Assembly (NCBI GenBank): GCA_030247675.1
Contig: JAOTRX010000003.1
Coordinates: 490,265-554,264, forward strand
From: Desulforhopalus sp.
Lineage (GTDB): Bacteria; Desulfobacterota; Desulfobulbia; Desulfobulbales; Desulfocapsaceae
DNA length: 64,000 nt
Direction: 5' to 3'
Part shown: one piece after another, positions 8,638 to 19,573 of the stretch
How positions within the stretch are numbered: the stretch's first letter is position 1
Layout: each line of letters starts with the position of its first letter
Translations under genes and position numbers: made by a program
The notes under the pieces: model-generated
The model's database searches: none
What the model was told of the DNA's origin: nothing
Seen by the model: only the letters and a program-made list of their open reading frames with translations

Positions 8638-10473
8638 TTAAAAAAGATCAACATTATCACCGAACTCTGAATCGTTGGCTGGTTTTGCGACGGCCTTTGC
8701 CGTACTTTTCACGCTGTTCACGCCATGGCGGCTGGCAATGCTTTCGTGAATCCGCCGCTCGCTCTCCATGGTGTAGCGCTGGGCCATGGCCCGCAGGTCC
8801 TCTTTGAAGGCCGCACTGGCCGGATGGAGGCGCCGCGCCTCACTGAAGATATCCTTCAGATCTTCCAGCACTTTGTCGGCCAGGGCCTTGGTTTTTTCGT
8901 GGACGGTAATGGTGCCGGTAAGTTTATCGATATCTCCGGACAGAAAGGAAATCTGGTTTTTGACCCGGCCGAGGAGGACGGTAAGTTCGTCTCCCATAGT
9001 GTTGAGAGTACCGAGAATACTCGACAATTCATCGGTCATGCCGGTCAGCTTGGCGGTGAGATCGTCCTCGGAGCTATCGGCCGCGGCAGACAGTCCGGCG
9101 GTAGTCGAATCAATCTCTGCCAGGGTTTTGCTGATCAGGTCGGTATGGTCCACCGCCTCGTTGGACAGTTGACCGATTTCTTCTGCCAGAACGCTCAGCG
9201 ATGCGCCCAGTTCGCCGGCGGAGGAGGCCTTGATTCTGGCATTGAGGGCGATCTGGATGATGTCCCGGCCGATGCCCTCGATATCGGTGACAAAGCCGGT
9301 GATCTTGCTGACCGTACCGCTGACGTCGCGCATGATCCCGGCCACCTCGGCGTTGCTTTTGGCACAGGAGCCGAGCAGGGAGGTAAGGGAGGTCATCTGC
9401 TTGCTGACCTCGTCGATGAACGAGGCCCCGGAGGAACTGGTGGAACCCTTTTGTTCGAAGATCTCCCGGGTCATCTGTTTTTGTTTACTGCCTATCAATT
9501 TCAAATTGTCGACGATGGCTACCACTGCCTGGTATAGCTCGGAGGAGGCGAATTGCAGCTGCGCCTGTTGCAGTTCACAGACATCGCCGACCTTGCCGAT
9601 GAGCTCGAGTTCTTCGCCGGCATCGGCCCCGTCCGCCGCCTTCAATGCGGCAAAGGCCGGGAACAGGCCTTCAATGGCCTCGACGACATGTTCAACCTGC
9701 TGCCGGTAGATATCATGAAACTGCATTGATTGAACAATTGTGCTGATATTGTTGGAGTTTTCATCGGCTACCGTTGCAAGCATACCCCCCAGCTGCGAGA
9801 AGCGGTCGTTGACCGTCTCCAGTTTGGTAAGGCTTGTCGCGGTGTTGCTACGGGTTGCTTCGGCCTTTGTTTCCTGCTCCATCCTGGCGGCCTCGACATG
9901 ACTGCTGTTGCTGCGGATACTTTTGTCAAGGACGGTGCGCAGGTCCTGGATGGCGTTGACCTTGTCCTTTATCTGCTGGGAGAGTTTCTTGATATCGACG
10001 GCGAGGTTGATGAATTCACTGCCCATCTCACCGATGTGGGCACTTTCAATCTTGATCGACACCTCAAGGATATACAGGTGTTTGCACATCCTTTTTACGC
10101 CGGCCAGGGGGGCGCCTGCTGCTTTCAACAGGCCGCTTACTTCATCGAGAGTGGTTTGACTGGCGTCGCTTTGGCTCTGGGCCCGGCCCAGATAGTTATC
10201 CATTTCCCTGATGATTTCCCGCAGGCGGTCAATGAGCGCCTGCAGATGCTCGCCGGAGGCCGCTTCCACCAGTTGCCTGGTCGTTGCTGAAAGATCAAAG
10301 GCCCGCTGATGGATCTCCTGCATGCGGGCGCCGATCTTGAGGAATTCGTTTTCTGTTGTTCCGGCCAGCCGGCGCAGTGTTCCCAGTGAAGAATTGAGAA
10401 CGGGATACCATGCTTGCAGAAGGTTTCCCGTCGAGGTCGTGGTGTTAGCTGAAGGTTTTGTCGTGGCAGTCAT
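8638..10473 (-). CDS. Soluble MCP-like coiled-coil protein with degenerate signalling motifs
   Basis: A 611-residue, mostly helical protein with no transmembrane segment, first gene of the chemotaxis cluster. Two stretches recall receptor tips: about residues 148-190 ('SIKIESAHIGEMGSEFI', 'DIKKLSQQI') and about 400-450 ('IIQIALNARIKASSAGELG', 'LSVLAEEIGQLS'). Both keep the N/S-A-x-I-x-A/S-A-x-x-G-E spacing but lack the canonical tip consensus and the usual Q/E methylation pattern. It may be a cytoplasmic receptor or array scaffold. A conventional MCP is unlikely given the divergence. Confidence 0.7.
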   Translation of the reverse strand: MTATTKPSANTTTSTGNLLQAWYPVLNSSLGTLRRLAGTTENEFLKIGARMQEIHQRAFDLSATTRQLVEAASGEHLQALIDRLREIIREMDNYLGRAQSQSDASQTTLDEVSGLLKAAGAPLAGVKRMCKHLYILEVSIKIESAHIGEMGSEFINLAVDIKKLSQQIKDKVNAIQDLRTVLDKSIRSNSSHVEAARMEQETKAEATRSNTATSLTKLETVNDRFSQLGGMLATVADENSNNISTIVQSMQFHDIYRQQVEHVVEAIEGLFPAFAALKAADGADAGEELELIGKVGDVCELQQAQLQFASSELYQAVVAIVDNLKLIGSKQKQMTREIFEQKGSTSSSGASFIDEVSKQMTSLTSLLGSCAKSNAEVAGIMRDVSGTVSKITGFVTDIEGIGRDIIQIALNARIKASSAGELGASLSVLAEEIGQLSNEAVDHTDLISKTLAEIDSTTAGLSAAADSSEDDLTAKLTGMTDELSSILGTLNTMGDELTVLLGRVKNQISFLSGDIDKLTGTITVHEKTKALADKVLEDLKDIFSEARRLHPASAAFKEDLRAMAQRYTMESERRIHESIASRHGVNSVKSTAKAVAKPANDSEFGDNVDLF

Positions 10474-11039
10474 GGGTTACGCCTTCGCCGATGCCGGGGG
10501 GCCGGGTGAAAATAGTTGGGAGCGCAGGCGCATTGGTTTTGTGTCGATGATTTTACCACCCTTCCCTGGGGCGCTGAACCCCAGGTGGACATGCAGGAAA
10601 AAGCCCGGAACTGCTGCTGTAACCGCAATCTTGCTGGTAACCATTTGACTCCCCGCTGTTTTCTTTCATTATTAAACAACCTGGAACAGGTTCGGCGAAG
10701 ACCGCCGGTGGCCTGCGGGAATTCCCTGGCAAGGTGCTAGCGAAAAGCATGCCAGGATCTGCCGGTAATTGTAATCTGCAATATATCCTGAGGCTTCCTG
10801 TCCAGCTTAAGGCCGTTTCCAGGGGAAGGATGGTTCCTCGGTTTACCACCATTGCCTAGCCCCCTGGCAAAAGGAGGTAAATTTGCCACCGGTTTGCCGG
10901 TCCATTTCTGACCGGTTCTTTGGCAGGCTGCGGTGCTGACTGATGTTTTTCTAAAAAACTCTGTAATATTCAGTTTATATGACGACGGTGGGAGGTGTCG
11001 CCACCGCCTTGCCGGGGAGGTGAATTTACCTCCCGGCCG
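10474..11039. other. Intergenic region without a supportable gene
   Basis: No convincing gene is seen in these 566 bases; the open frames lack family features and ribosome-binding sites. Two structures are visible. A hairpin at 10556-10588 has arms CCACC..CTGGGG and CCCCAG..GGTGG and could sit in the leader of the chemotaxis operon. A GC-rich hairpin at 11011-11037 (GCCGGGGAGGT / ACCTCCCGGC) lies directly after the kinase gene on the minus strand, without a U-run. Confidence 0.5.
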
Positions 11040-13424
11040 TTATTTCGATGCGTAGGGCGCTTTCAGGACCTGTCTGATCAACAGGGCAATTTCTTTTTTG
11101 GTTATCGGTTTCATGGTGAAACCTTTGATTCCCGCGGCCTTGACGGTATCTTCAGTGAGGATGCTGCTGTAGCCGGTGCAGAGGATAATGGGCAGGTCCG
11201 GCCGGATCTGCAGCATTCGCCGGGCCAAATCCATACCGGTCATGGCTGGCATGGTCTGGTCGGTGATGACCAGATCGAAGATCCCGGGTTGATTTTGAAA
11301 GAGCGTCAAGGCCTCTAGACTGTTATTGCGGACGGTCACCCGGTAGCCGAGTCTTTGCAGCATGGAACGGCTCATGTCGACGAGGATGTCCTCGTCGTCG
11401 ACCAGAAGGATGTGTTCTCCGCCGGCCGGCAGCGGCATCTCTTGGTCCGTATGGTTCGTCACAGGGGGACTGGTCTCATTGTAAACCGGCAGGCTGACGG
11501 AGAATACGCTACCCTTGCCGGGTTCGCTGTCGCAGGCGGCAAAACCGCCGCAGGCTTTGGCGATGCCGTGGACGATCGACAGGCCCATGCCGGTGCCCTT
11601 GCCGACTTCCTTGGTAGTGAAATAGGGGTCGAAGATTTTATCGCGGATCTCCGGAGCGATTCCCATGCCGGTGTCGGCAATTGCCAGATGGATAAATTCT
11701 CCCGGCTGGATATCGGGGAACCCTGCCAGGTCTTGCCGGCCCAGGGTGCGTTTTTCCAGGGTGACGGTAAGGGTTCCGCCGCATTCTTCCATGGCATGGA
11801 AGGCGTTGGTGCAGAGGTTCATAAGGATCTGATGGATCTGGGTCGGATCGGCGAGGATGGTGCCGCAGTCGCCTGCCAGATTCTGCCGGATGGCAATGGT
11901 CGACGGCAGGGAGGAACGCAGCATCTTCAGGGTTTCCTTGATGATGATCGCCGGTTGGAGGGGAATCCTGGCTGTTTCCGCACGGCGGCTGAAGGCGAGG
12001 ATCTGCCCCACCAGATCTCGTGCCCGGTATCCGGCCTTGATGATTTGGGCGATATCGATGGCCGCCGGCGAACCGGCCGGGATATCTTCTCTGGCCAATT
12101 CCGCATAGCCGATGACGGCACCGAGGATGTTGTTGAAATCGTGGGCGATTCCTCCTGCCAAAGTGCCGATGGCCTCCATCTTCTGGGCCTGCTGCAATTG
12201 CTCCTGCAGTTTTTTCTTTTCTTCTTCCGCCAGTCTTTTTTCGGTGACGTCTCTGAATATACAGGCAAATTGGCCGGGGGCCGGACGGAAGGCGGTGACC
12301 TCGAAGTACTTGCCGAGGGCGACGGAAAATTCGTCAAAGTGTGCCGGCTCGCCGGTCAGGGTGACCTGGCCGTAGGTGTCAATCCAGCGGCGCTCGGTGT
12401 TCGGCATGATATTCAGGACAGTGCGGCCGATGATGTCGGCGGCGTGAAGACCGGTCATCTTCTCGAAGGCCGGGTTGACGGCAAGGAAGCGGTAGTCTGC
12501 CGGAATTCCCGCATCGTCGGTGATGATTTCATGCAGGGCAAAGCCATCGAACATTTCGTTAAAGAGTGTCCGGTAGTCCAGTTCAGCACGTTTTTTATCA
12601 GTGATATCCGCTAGATTTCCCTGTACTCCAATGATCCGGCCGTCCTGCCAGATGGCCTTGCCGATGGTGCGGATCCACAGGCGGCGGCCCTTGACGGTGG
12701 TAAAGGGAAGCTCAAGATCATAGGACGTACCGAATTGCAGACAGGAGCGGAAGGCTTCCATGATGACCGGTCGATCAGCCGGGTTATAACAGCTCAGGCT
12801 CATTTCGAAAAGTTCCTTGGCGTCGGGCAGGGGACCGCTTGCCAGCAGGTCGCCGAGGTCGTGAATCCGGTAGGTTTCGTTTGTCCATGCCCCGGTTTTG
12901 GTGACGGCATCCCATTCCCAGCCACCGACATGGGCGAGTTCCTGGGTGGCATTGAGCAGAGACCGGCTGCGCTGCAGATCCTTTTCCGCCTGTATCCGCT
13001 CGGTGATGTCCTGAGCGAAGACGGCTAGGTGGCTGACCCGGCCGTCTTCGCCCCGCCCCGGATATAGATAATGTTCGTAGATCCGATTGTTGCGCTGGTC
13101 CTGGAAGTGGACAGGCCTACCAGTGGCAAGCGCCTGCCGCACATAATATCGCCGTGACTCAGCAAGATCGGGCGGCAGGAACCAATAGGGATTTTTGCCG
13201 ATAATTTCCGCGGGGTGCAAATTGACGCGTTTGGTGAGGGTGGCGTTGGTGGCGAGGATAATCTCATCGGCGCTGAGCAGGAAGACCGGTTCCGGGGCAG
13301 CGTCGAGAATGGCCTGCAAGGTGGCCTGACTGGCCAACAGTTTGACCTCGCGTGCCTCAAGCTCGGCAATCCTTTTTCTCAGAATGGCGTTTTCACAAGC
13401 GCCTCGGGGCAGGTCGCTGGCCAT
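11040..13424 (-). CDS. PAS-domain hybrid sensor histidine kinase with C-terminal receiver
   Basis: About 794 residues, without obvious membrane segments, so probably cytoplasmic. An initial coiled coil leads into three PAS-type domains ('LDAAPEPVFLLSADEII', 'LFNEMFDGFALHEI', 'FRDVTEKRLAEEE' boundaries). Then comes a HisKA box with His in 'LAGGIAHDFNNILGAV', HATPase boxes ('ADTGMGI', 'GTGMGLSIVHGI') and a receiver ('ILLVDDEDILVDMS', phosphoacceptor in 'LVITDQTMP'). AGAAAGG is 6 bases from the ATG at 13424 but directly abuts the one at 13430, so I prefer 13424. It is monocistronic; the signal is not readable. Confidence 0.92.
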   Translation of the reverse strand: MASDLPRGACENAILRKRIAELEAREVKLLASQATLQAILDAAPEPVFLLSADEIILATNATLTKRVNLHPAEIIGKNPYWFLPPDLAESRRYYVRQALATGRPVHFQDQRNNRIYEHYLYPGRGEDGRVSHLAVFAQDITERIQAEKDLQRSRSLLNATQELAHVGGWEWDAVTKTGAWTNETYRIHDLGDLLASGPLPDAKELFEMSLSCYNPADRPVIMEAFRSCLQFGTSYDLELPFTTVKGRRLWIRTIGKAIWQDGRIIGVQGNLADITDKKRAELDYRTLFNEMFDGFALHEIITDDAGIPADYRFLAVNPAFEKMTGLHAADIIGRTVLNIMPNTERRWIDTYGQVTLTGEPAHFDEFSVALGKYFEVTAFRPAPGQFACIFRDVTEKRLAEEEKKKLQEQLQQAQKMEAIGTLAGGIAHDFNNILGAVIGYAELAREDIPAGSPAAIDIAQIIKAGYRARDLVGQILAFSRRAETARIPLQPAIIIKETLKMLRSSLPSTIAIRQNLAGDCGTILADPTQIHQILMNLCTNAFHAMEECGGTLTVTLEKRTLGRQDLAGFPDIQPGEFIHLAIADTGMGIAPEIRDKIFDPYFTTKEVGKGTGMGLSIVHGIAKACGGFAACDSEPGKGSVFSVSLPVYNETSPPVTNHTDQEMPLPAGGEHILLVDDEDILVDMSRSMLQRLGYRVTVRNNSLEALTLFQNQPGIFDLVITDQTMPAMTGMDLARRMLQIRPDLPIILCTGYSSILTEDTVKAAGIKGFTMKPITKKEIALLIRQVLKAPYASK

Positions 13425-13680
13425 GGACATCCTTTCTGGTTAAAGACCGCAATTTTTTTTACACAAGGGCAGTGGCTCGGTGCCATGGTCTTGCTCTTGC
13501 CCCGGTGCGGCCGGATAAATATCGGTCAACTATTTAAAATATGTGGAAAAAATATTTGTATGCGGGCCTTGGTCCAAGAGTGGAACTTGTTTTCATAATT
13601 TCTATCAAAAATTTGAAGGCAAAGTCAAGGCAGGGGCAAAAGGAGGATCGAAGGGATGGAGTGTCGGGGCCTCCCCTCGA

Positions 13681-14526
13681 TTATAGCATTGCCAGCAGCC
13701 AGTTCACCAGGGACCTGACCAACTGGAGAAGGATGATGGCAATTCTCTTGGCGTAGTCTAGCACCCGGTCGAGAGCAGAGTCCTTGCCGCTGTCCTCCTC
13801 CCACTTTCCCTGGGCGATTCTTTTTGCCCTGGTTTCGGGGTCGGGATGGCTCGACAGGAAGGTGTGCTGTCTGGCCAGCTCGGCGAGCTTTTCCAGTGCC
13901 GAGACCGCCGCGGCGGTATCATGACCCTCGGTCCGCAGAAATGCCGCGCCATAGTTGTCTGCCTGGCGTTCTTCATGCTGCGAGAATTGGGCGTGGGTGA
14001 GCTGTTCGGCAAAGGCGCCGATCATCGAACCGGCAATCTGTCCCACCTCATTGTTCTGGGCGGCCAGGCCCTTTTTCACAGCACTCGTGGTGTAGGCAAG
14101 GACCACCTTCTTACGGGAATGGTCCTTCACCACATGGCCCATCTCATGGCCGATGACAAAGAGCAGTTCCTCGTCGCTCATGCGGTCCATCAGGCCACTG
14201 AATACCCGGATGCTGCCATCGGCCATGGCGAAGGCATTGACCTCCCGGGTGAGATACACCTTGAAATTGAAGGTCTTGCTATCCCTTGCGGAGTGTTTGA
14301 CAAGCAGTCTCTGCAGGCGGGTGTCATAGGGATTGCCGGCCGGTGCCACCTGATGTTTGCTGTCGGCTTCATAGGCCGCACGCAGGGCGAGTTTGCGCAC
14401 ATCCGCATCGGAGAGGGTGACGGCGTTGACGGCATCCACCGCCGCGCCGGTCATCAGCAGGACATTGGTATCTTCACAGGAAACAAAGAGCAGCAGGGAG
14501 CATAGCAGGGTGACGGTTCGTATCAT
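13681..14526 (-). CDS. M48-family metalloprotease, probable lipoprotein
   Basis: A 281-residue zinc peptidase of the M48 type (BepA/LoiP-like periplasmic quality-control proteases). The catalytic motif is 'VIGHEMGHVVKDHS' (HExxH), with the third ligand Glu expected in 'QHEERQADNYGAAFL'. The N terminus 'MIRTVTLLCSLLLFVSC' looks like a lipoprotein signal, although Phe at -3 is unusual. A hydrophobic C-terminal stretch ends 'LVRSLVNWLLAML' and may contact membrane. It follows a two-gene binding-protein/kinase unit on the same strand with a 62-base gap. Confidence 0.88.
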   Translation of the reverse strand: MIRTVTLLCSLLLFVSCEDTNVLLMTGAAVDAVNAVTLSDADVRKLALRAAYEADSKHQVAPAGNPYDTRLQRLLVKHSARDSKTFNFKVYLTREVNAFAMADGSIRVFSGLMDRMSDEELLFVIGHEMGHVVKDHSRKKVVLAYTTSAVKKGLAAQNNEVGQIAGSMIGAFAEQLTHAQFSQHEERQADNYGAAFLRTEGHDTAAAVSALEKLAELARQHTFLSSHPDPETRAKRIAQGKWEEDSGKDSALDRVLDYAKRIAIILLQLVRSLVNWLLAML

Positions 14527-14588
14527 GGGGGACCTGAAAAGCGTGTCTCTCCAAGGGGGAGAGAGGTTAGTGTTCGAGACTGTTATGT

Positions 14589-16835
14589 TTATTTGGAATT
14601 TCCGGAATCTGCATCCTCTTCCAGGTTGTGGAGCCCCCTTTTCAAGGAGTTCAGTAACTCTGCAAAGGGTAGTTGTTTGTTGTCTTTCACGCCGTTGTCG
14701 ATTTCTTGCGCGACCTCAGCCCAGCCGAAAAGACCGCACTGCAACAGAACCCCTTTCAGGGCATGGGCCGCTTGGGCCATTTTCTCAAACTGCAGTTCGG
14801 CAAGGGCGGTTTCAGCTTTCTGCAGGTTGGTGGTAATACTCTTCCGGGAGAGTTGCAGGAGCCTGGCTGACAATTCTTCGGTAAAAATAGGCATGGTTTT
14901 AAAATAATCGACAACCTGTTCGACGTTTGCCGGCGGTGGAGGATGTTGTTCCCGGGAGATGCCGCTCTCTTCGGTGGGCGCGGCAGGTAGGTTTTCCGGC
15001 GGCGGAGGCAACGAGTAAAACAACGAGCCGAGGACCGAGGCGAAGGTATCCGGCTGGAATGGTTTGGGGATGTAGCCGTCCATGCCGGCGGAAAGGCAGC
15101 GTTCCTTGTCTTCGCTCATAGCGTAGGCCGTCAGGGCGAAGATTGGCACGTGGCCGCCGGCGAGCCTTTTGGCAAGGTTTTCCGAAATATCGTCCGGCAG
15201 TTCCACCGGCCGGGCAAGGCCTTTCTCAAACGAACGGATAATGGCGGTCGCCGTCCAGCCGTCCATCTCCGGCATCTGTACGTCCATGAGAATGGCGTCA
15301 AACCTCGCCTGTGCAAGTTTTGCCAGGGCATCACTACCATTGACGGCGGTTGTGACTGCATGATCTTTTTCCAGGATTATGCTGGCGACATCGCGATTCA
15401 CCTCGTTATCGTCGACAACGAGAATATGCAGGCCATGGAGCACTGGGGGGAAGGCCGCTGATTGGGCGGACTCGCGACGTGGCAGCCCATCGGCGGCAAC
15501 TTGCAGGCGGACGGCAAAATGAAAGGTACTGCCAGCATGCGGTTGACTTTCAACCCAGATATTTCCACCCATCAATCCAGTGAGTTGTTTACATATGGCG
15601 AGGCCCAGGCCGGTGCCGCCGTAGCGCCTTACCTGGGACACTTCGGCCTGTTCAAAGTTGTTGAAAATTATTGGAATCTTCTCGGGTGGGATGCCAATGC
15701 CGGTATCGCTGACAATAAAATGGAGGTCGATTTTCCCGTCCGCCGATCTCTCGTCACCCGGTCTGACCTCGACGGTGACAGTGCCGGTATCAGTAAATTT
15801 GATGGCGTTGCCAACGAGGTTCAGGAGGATCTGCCGCAGCCGGAGGTCATCACCGATAAAGGCCTGCGGGCAATCGGCTGGCTTGTTCACCCTCAGCAGC
15901 AAACCCTTTTCACCGGCAGGTACATTCATGGTGGCAATCACTGATTCGATGAGCAGGAATAAATCAAAAGGAATATTGGAGAGTTGCAGCTCGCCAGCCT
16001 CGATCTTTGAGAAGTCGAGGATATCGTTAAGCAGCCCGAGAAGATTCTCCGCTGAGTTTTTTACCGTTTGCAGGAAACGTTCGCGCCTCAGGTTGTCCTG
16101 GACATTCATGGCCAGATGGGTCATGCCGATGATGGCGTTCATCGGCGTTCTGATTTCATGACTCATATTGGCGAGGAACTGCGACTTGATCTGGTTGGCG
16201 GCCCTGGCCTCCTCCATTGCCTGCTGGAGTTCAAGGGTGCGGAGCCGTACCTGTTCTTCCAAGGTTCGCCGGTGTTCGGTGAGCTGCCGTTCCAGTCTTC
16301 TGACAATACGTAATGGCAGGCTATAGACAGTGATTGCCAAGGTAGTGCCTAATACCGCGCAGATACCCAACACTACAAGGATAGTCGGGATTGATGAATC
16401 GGCCGGTACGCTGACGATAATTTCGCCAATCCGGCGATTGTTGAAACGGATCTCCACTGGTTTGCCGTACACGTCGATAGGCGGGAAGATGCCGGTCTGC
16501 CTGCTGATGTCCCGGTATTGGCTGACCAGGTCCATGTCCTCGTCGAGGATAAATATAGCCGTTACATCGGAATGGCCGGCATAGGTTTCGAGGATCGCCG
16601 AAAACTTGGTCGATTGATATTTCCAGATACTGGGGGCGGTGACAACCAGGTGCTCAATGGGGCCGGCGAGCTGGTTGGCATGGGAGACGGCCTTCTCCTG
16701 TAATGTCTTGTATTCAAAGAAAAAGAATAGGCCTGGTATAAAGAAGGTGATGAGCAGACAGATGATCAGGGCCAGGGGCAACAGCTTCCTGGCGAGTACC
16801 CTGCTGATTTCGATCTGTTGGCTGTCACCGGTCAT
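14589..16835 (-). CDS. Membrane hybrid histidine kinase with receiver and HPt domains
   Basis: A 748-residue kinase. TM1 lies at about residues 15-38 and TM2 near 180-200, around a small periplasmic domain. A coiled coil leads to a HisKA domain with '[17 protein letters not shown]', a HATPase ('[12 protein letters not shown]', '[13 protein letters not shown]'), a receiver ('[15 protein letters not shown]', phosphoacceptor in '[13 protein letters not shown]') and a C-terminal HPt with His in '[13 protein letters not shown]'. I use the ATG at 16835 and not the longer frame to 17021, which would overlap the upstream gene by 180 bases. Only 7 bases separate it from the PstS-like gene, so that binding protein is probably its sensory partner. 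Confidence 0.93.
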   Translation of the reverse strand: MTGDSQQIEISRVLARKLLPLALIICLLITFFIPGLFFFFEYKTLQEKAVSHANQLAGPIEHLVVTAPSIWKYQSTKFSAILETYAGHSDVTAIFILDEDMDLVSQYRDISRQTGIFPPIDVYGKPVEIRFNNRRIGEIIVSVPADSSIPTILVVLGICAVLGTTLAITVYSLPLRIVRRLERQLTEHRRTLEEQVRLRTLELQQAMEEARAANQIKSQFLANMSHEIRTPMNAIIGMTHLAMNVQDNLRRERFLQTVKNSAENLLGLLNDILDFSKIEAGELQLSNIPFDLFLLIESVIATMNVPAGEKGLLLRVNKPADCPQAFIGDDLRLRQILLNLVGNAIKFTDTGTVTVEVRPGDERSADGKIDLHFIVSDTGIGIPPEKIPIIFNNFEQAEVSQVRRYGGTGLGLAICKQLTGLMGGNIWVESQPHAGSTFHFAVRLQVAADGLPRRESAQSAAFPPVLHGLHILVVDDNEVNRDVASIILEKDHAVTTAVNGSDALAKLAQARFDAILMDVQMPEMDGWTATAIIRSFEKGLARPVELPDDISENLAKRLAGGHVPIFALTAYAMSEDKERCLSAGMDGYIPKPFQPDTFASVLGSLFYSLPPPPENLPAAPTEESGISREQHPPPPANVEQVVDYFKTMPIFTEELSARLLQLSRKSITTNLQKAETALAELQFEKMAQAAHALKGVLLQCGLFGWAEVAQEIDNGVKDNKQLPFAELLNSLKRGLHNLEEDADSGNSK

Positions 16836-16842
16836 AGGATTC

Positions 16843-17694
16843 CTACTGCATGGGCAGATAGCCATGCGCCTGCAAGATGGTCCGGCCTGCATCGGAGAAT
16901 ACAAAACGCATAAAGTTTTTCGCCTCTTCCGGCAGGTTATCTCTGTTATAAATAAAGGACAGCTGCCTGCTGAGGGGATAGGAGCCATTACGGAGATTTT
17001 CCGGATCGGGGGCGATCCCATTGAGTTTCAACACCTTGACCGGCAGTTGCTCCGCCGAGATCATACCGAGGTCGGTGACACCTAGGGCAAAGGGTGTTGA
17101 GGCGAGGGCCTTGTTGGCCTCCTGGTCGGTAAAATGCATGGTCCAGCGTCTTGCCTCCTGGCTTTTCACATAGGCCTCTTTAAAACCGGGGATGCTGTTT
17201 TCGAGAACCTGAAAGCCGCTGTCCGACTTTTCCCTGACCTGGACGATGATTTCACTGCCGTTTTGCCAGCGGTTCTTTTTGCCGTCGATAATGGCGATCA
17301 GTTCGCCGGTGGTGATGGTGTCCTCGGCCACACGAGAGTTGGCGGCGATGACAATCGCCACCTGGGCATAGGGTACTTCGGTAATGTCCTGCCGTTTCTC
17401 TTCCTCTTTTAAAGACCGCGAAATAAGGCCCAGGTGTATTGCCTTGTCGGCCACTGCCTTGATCGCCCCCCGAGTACCGATGCTGCCGGGGATCTCAATT
17501 GCTGTCCGTGGGTGTTGCTTGATAAAGGCGTCGGCGAGCAGTTTGGTTATCGACAGATTGACGCCCGAGCCGGCAAAGATCATTTTCTCCCCGCCTCCGG
17601 GGCTCGTTTCCACAGCTTGTACCTGCCGGGTAGGACTGCAGGTGCCGATAAGTGTAAAAACGGCCAAGGCGATTGTCAGGATAATGTTCCTCAT
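16843..17694 (-). CDS. PstS-like periplasmic binding protein
   Basis: A 283-residue secreted type-2 periplasmic binding protein. After a signal peptide of about 27 residues the phosphate-binding-protein pattern appears: '[19 protein letters not shown]' (loop after strand 1), '[17 protein letters not shown]' and 'LGLISRSL'. No permease or ATPase gene is next to it; the next gene, 7 bases on, is a membrane hybrid kinase. A ligand-sensing role for phosphate or a similar anion is inferred from that context. Confidence 0.82.
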   Translation of the reverse strand: MRNIILTIALAVFTLIGTCSPTRQVQAVETSPGGGEKMIFAGSGVNLSITKLLADAFIKQHPRTAIEIPGSIGTRGAIKAVADKAIHLGLISRSLKEEEKRQDITEVPYAQVAIVIAANSRVAEDTITTGELIAIIDGKKNRWQNGSEIIVQVREKSDSGFQVLENSIPGFKEAYVKSQEARRWTMHFTDQEANKALASTPFALGVTDLGMISAEQLPVKVLKLNGIAPDPENLRNGSYPLSRQLSFIYNRDNLPEEAKNFMRFVFSDAGRTILQAHGYLPMQ

Positions 17695-17865
17695 GGAGAC
17701 CCTCGTGTTTTGCGGCGAGCCGTTTTGGCGACCGGCGAATATCCACCTTGGGAGGAGTATGCTGGGCAGTTTCGATCTATCTCACTATACCCATAAATGA
17801 TTGTTCATTGCAATTGCCCCTTAGCGGCGAAACTGCGGTGCAGCGCCGCACAAGGCCGCAGGGCA

Positions 17866-19458
17866 TTACCAGGTATAGCGCAGGGCGAGATTTCCCTGCA
17901 GCCCTTCCTCGCCGGCAAAGATCTGTTCGATCTGCGCTTGCAGGCTCCATTGGGCGCTGAGCTTCAGGTCGGTGCCGGCAGCCAGGGCAGGACTGTTCCT
18001 CTCCAGGGCGCTGCTTGCTAGGTCACCGTCGACATCAACTTCGTTGGCACCGGAAAAATTTCGGAGGTAACTGAGTCTCGTCCACAGATGCAAGCGCAGA
18101 TCTTTGGAGTCAAGTATCGATTTCCTGACTTCCAGGCCTAGACGCCCCGAGAAGGAGTCGCCCTGCTGTAAAGAAATCCGGGCGCCGAGCTGGTCATGGA
18201 AATCGCTTTGGTGAATCCTGGTATAGGAAAGTTGCAGGTGCGGTTCAAAGAACCAGCTGTTTCCCTGCCGCAACGATATGCCGTTTTCAACAGTCACCAC
18301 TGCTATCTGCCCGTTGTACTCCTGATCAAGGCCGTAGCCGAGTTCACCAGGAACACTATTATGCATGCTCAGCCCGCCCAAAAGCACGGAGCCGTTTCCG
18401 TACCAGGATTGCGGGCCCTCCGGGTTTGCGATATACAGGCCATATATGCCCCCGACCGTGGCCCTGGTATCATTTTCGACGCCGCTGCCGTCGTACTGCT
18501 GGAGGTTGGCCCCGTGGCCAAAGATGAGGCCGAGATAGACTGCTGACCGGTCGGCGGGGATCCGGCGTTGCCAGCCGGCACTCATGCCCATCGTTGTGGA
18601 TTCGGTGGAGCTGCCGTCTCTCTCGTCGGAGTCCAGGCTGCCGCCGTAGCCGCGCAGCCACAGATCTCCTGCTGTCTGGTCGCCTGCCTCGCCATGCGTG
18701 TCGCCAGCGGCGAGGCGGGTGCCATGCAAATGGCTGCCCAGGCCGGTGGCGATGCCGCGGCCGGCTTTTTGGGCGCTGGTCACCGCGCCGGCATAGCTTT
18801 TCAAATAATCCGGGGCATAGAGGGCATACACCAGCCAATTGGCAGGCGCTCCCCGGTAATAATATTGATAGGCGCCGCCGCCCCGGTACTCGCCGTTGCG
18901 TTCCATCGGTGCGGCAAGCCCGCCGACCAGGCTATGGCCGGTCGGGACATCAATGACATAGATCCGCTGCAGATCACTGCCCCAGGCGGCGAGAATTGCC
19001 TGTTGGTCCCGGCTTGCCAGGGTCCCGCGATACTGATCGCCCCACCAGCTGCCCAGGTAGCCGGTGGCCTCTTTGTAGCGGCTGCTGCCCCGCCGGTATA
19101 GACGGAGACTGGATTCGGTGGTGACGATATCCAATTTAGTGTCGGTAGCCCCGGCGCGACCGGTAAAGGAATAGAAATTGCTGTAGTCTCTGACGCCGTC
19201 AGCCGATTGGTAAAATCTCGGGTTAATCCCGGAACCGGCGAGGATATTGATCTTCCGGTCGAGACGGCTGGTGGTTACCCCCTGGTAAATATTGTAGGCG
19301 TCAAGGCCGCCACGATCCGTCTTGATGCTTGGGTCGGCTTGAATCTCCTGATCTATCTCCGCCAAGGTTTCCGCCACTGCCGGTGGAAGCGGGGACAGGG
19401 CCATCAGGGCTGCAAGAAGACTGATAATGGGAGCCGCGATTCTTAGGATAATTTTCAT
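17866..19458 (-). CDS. Autotransporter-type outer-membrane barrel protein
   Basis: A 530-residue exported protein. The signal peptide is about 29 residues ('LSPLPPAVAETLAEI'). The middle region is rich in Tyr, Trp and Gly and unrecognised. The last roughly 260 residues show alternating amphipathic strands typical of autotransporter beta domains ('DLWLRGYGGSLDSD', 'SAGWQRRIPADRSAVYLGL', 'LQLSYTRIHQSDFHDQLG', 'LGLEVRKSI'). It ends in an aromatic residue ('NLALRYTW'), as outer-membrane barrels do. The putative passenger is short. It stands between two binding-protein/kinase pairs; function unknown. Confidence 0.8.
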   Translation of the reverse strand: MKIILRIAAPIISLLAALMALSPLPPAVAETLAEIDQEIQADPSIKTDRGGLDAYNIYQGVTTSRLDRKINILAGSGINPRFYQSADGVRDYSNFYSFTGRAGATDTKLDIVTTESSLRLYRRGSSRYKEATGYLGSWWGDQYRGTLASRDQQAILAAWGSDLQRIYVIDVPTGHSLVGGLAAPMERNGEYRGGGAYQYYYRGAPANWLVYALYAPDYLKSYAGAVTSAQKAGRGIATGLGSHLHGTRLAAGDTHGEAGDQTAGDLWLRGYGGSLDSDERDGSSTESTTMGMSAGWQRRIPADRSAVYLGLIFGHGANLQQYDGSGVENDTRATVGGIYGLYIANPEGPQSWYGNGSVLLGGLSMHNSVPGELGYGLDQEYNGQIAVVTVENGISLRQGNSWFFEPHLQLSYTRIHQSDFHDQLGARISLQQGDSFSGRLGLEVRKSILDSKDLRLHLWTRLSYLRNFSGANEVDVDGDLASSALERNSPALAAGTDLKLSAQWSLQAQIEQIFAGEEGLQGNLALRYTW

Positions 19459-19573
19459 GGTGAGGTCCTTATAGTTGGTTTCCCCCTCAAGTCCGCTTGC
19501 GGCATTTTGCAGAACAAATCAGGCAGTTGAGGTTGGCAACGGATCGGGAAAATGAGGTGCAGCGAACAGGTCT

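Noticed and set aside
10501..10600. Cyclic-di-GMP riboswitch in the chemotaxis leader
   Set aside because: A hairpin is present, but the conserved aptamer boxes are not recognisable.
10553..10852. 99-residue minus-strand frame between the chemotaxis cluster and the kinase
   Set aside because: Cys/Pro-rich random-looking translation, overlaps a hairpin, no ribosome-binding site.
16836..17021. Upstream extension of the 14589-16835 kinase frame
   Set aside because: It lies entirely inside the PstS-like gene and is not kinase-like; the ATG at 16835 precedes the membrane segment.
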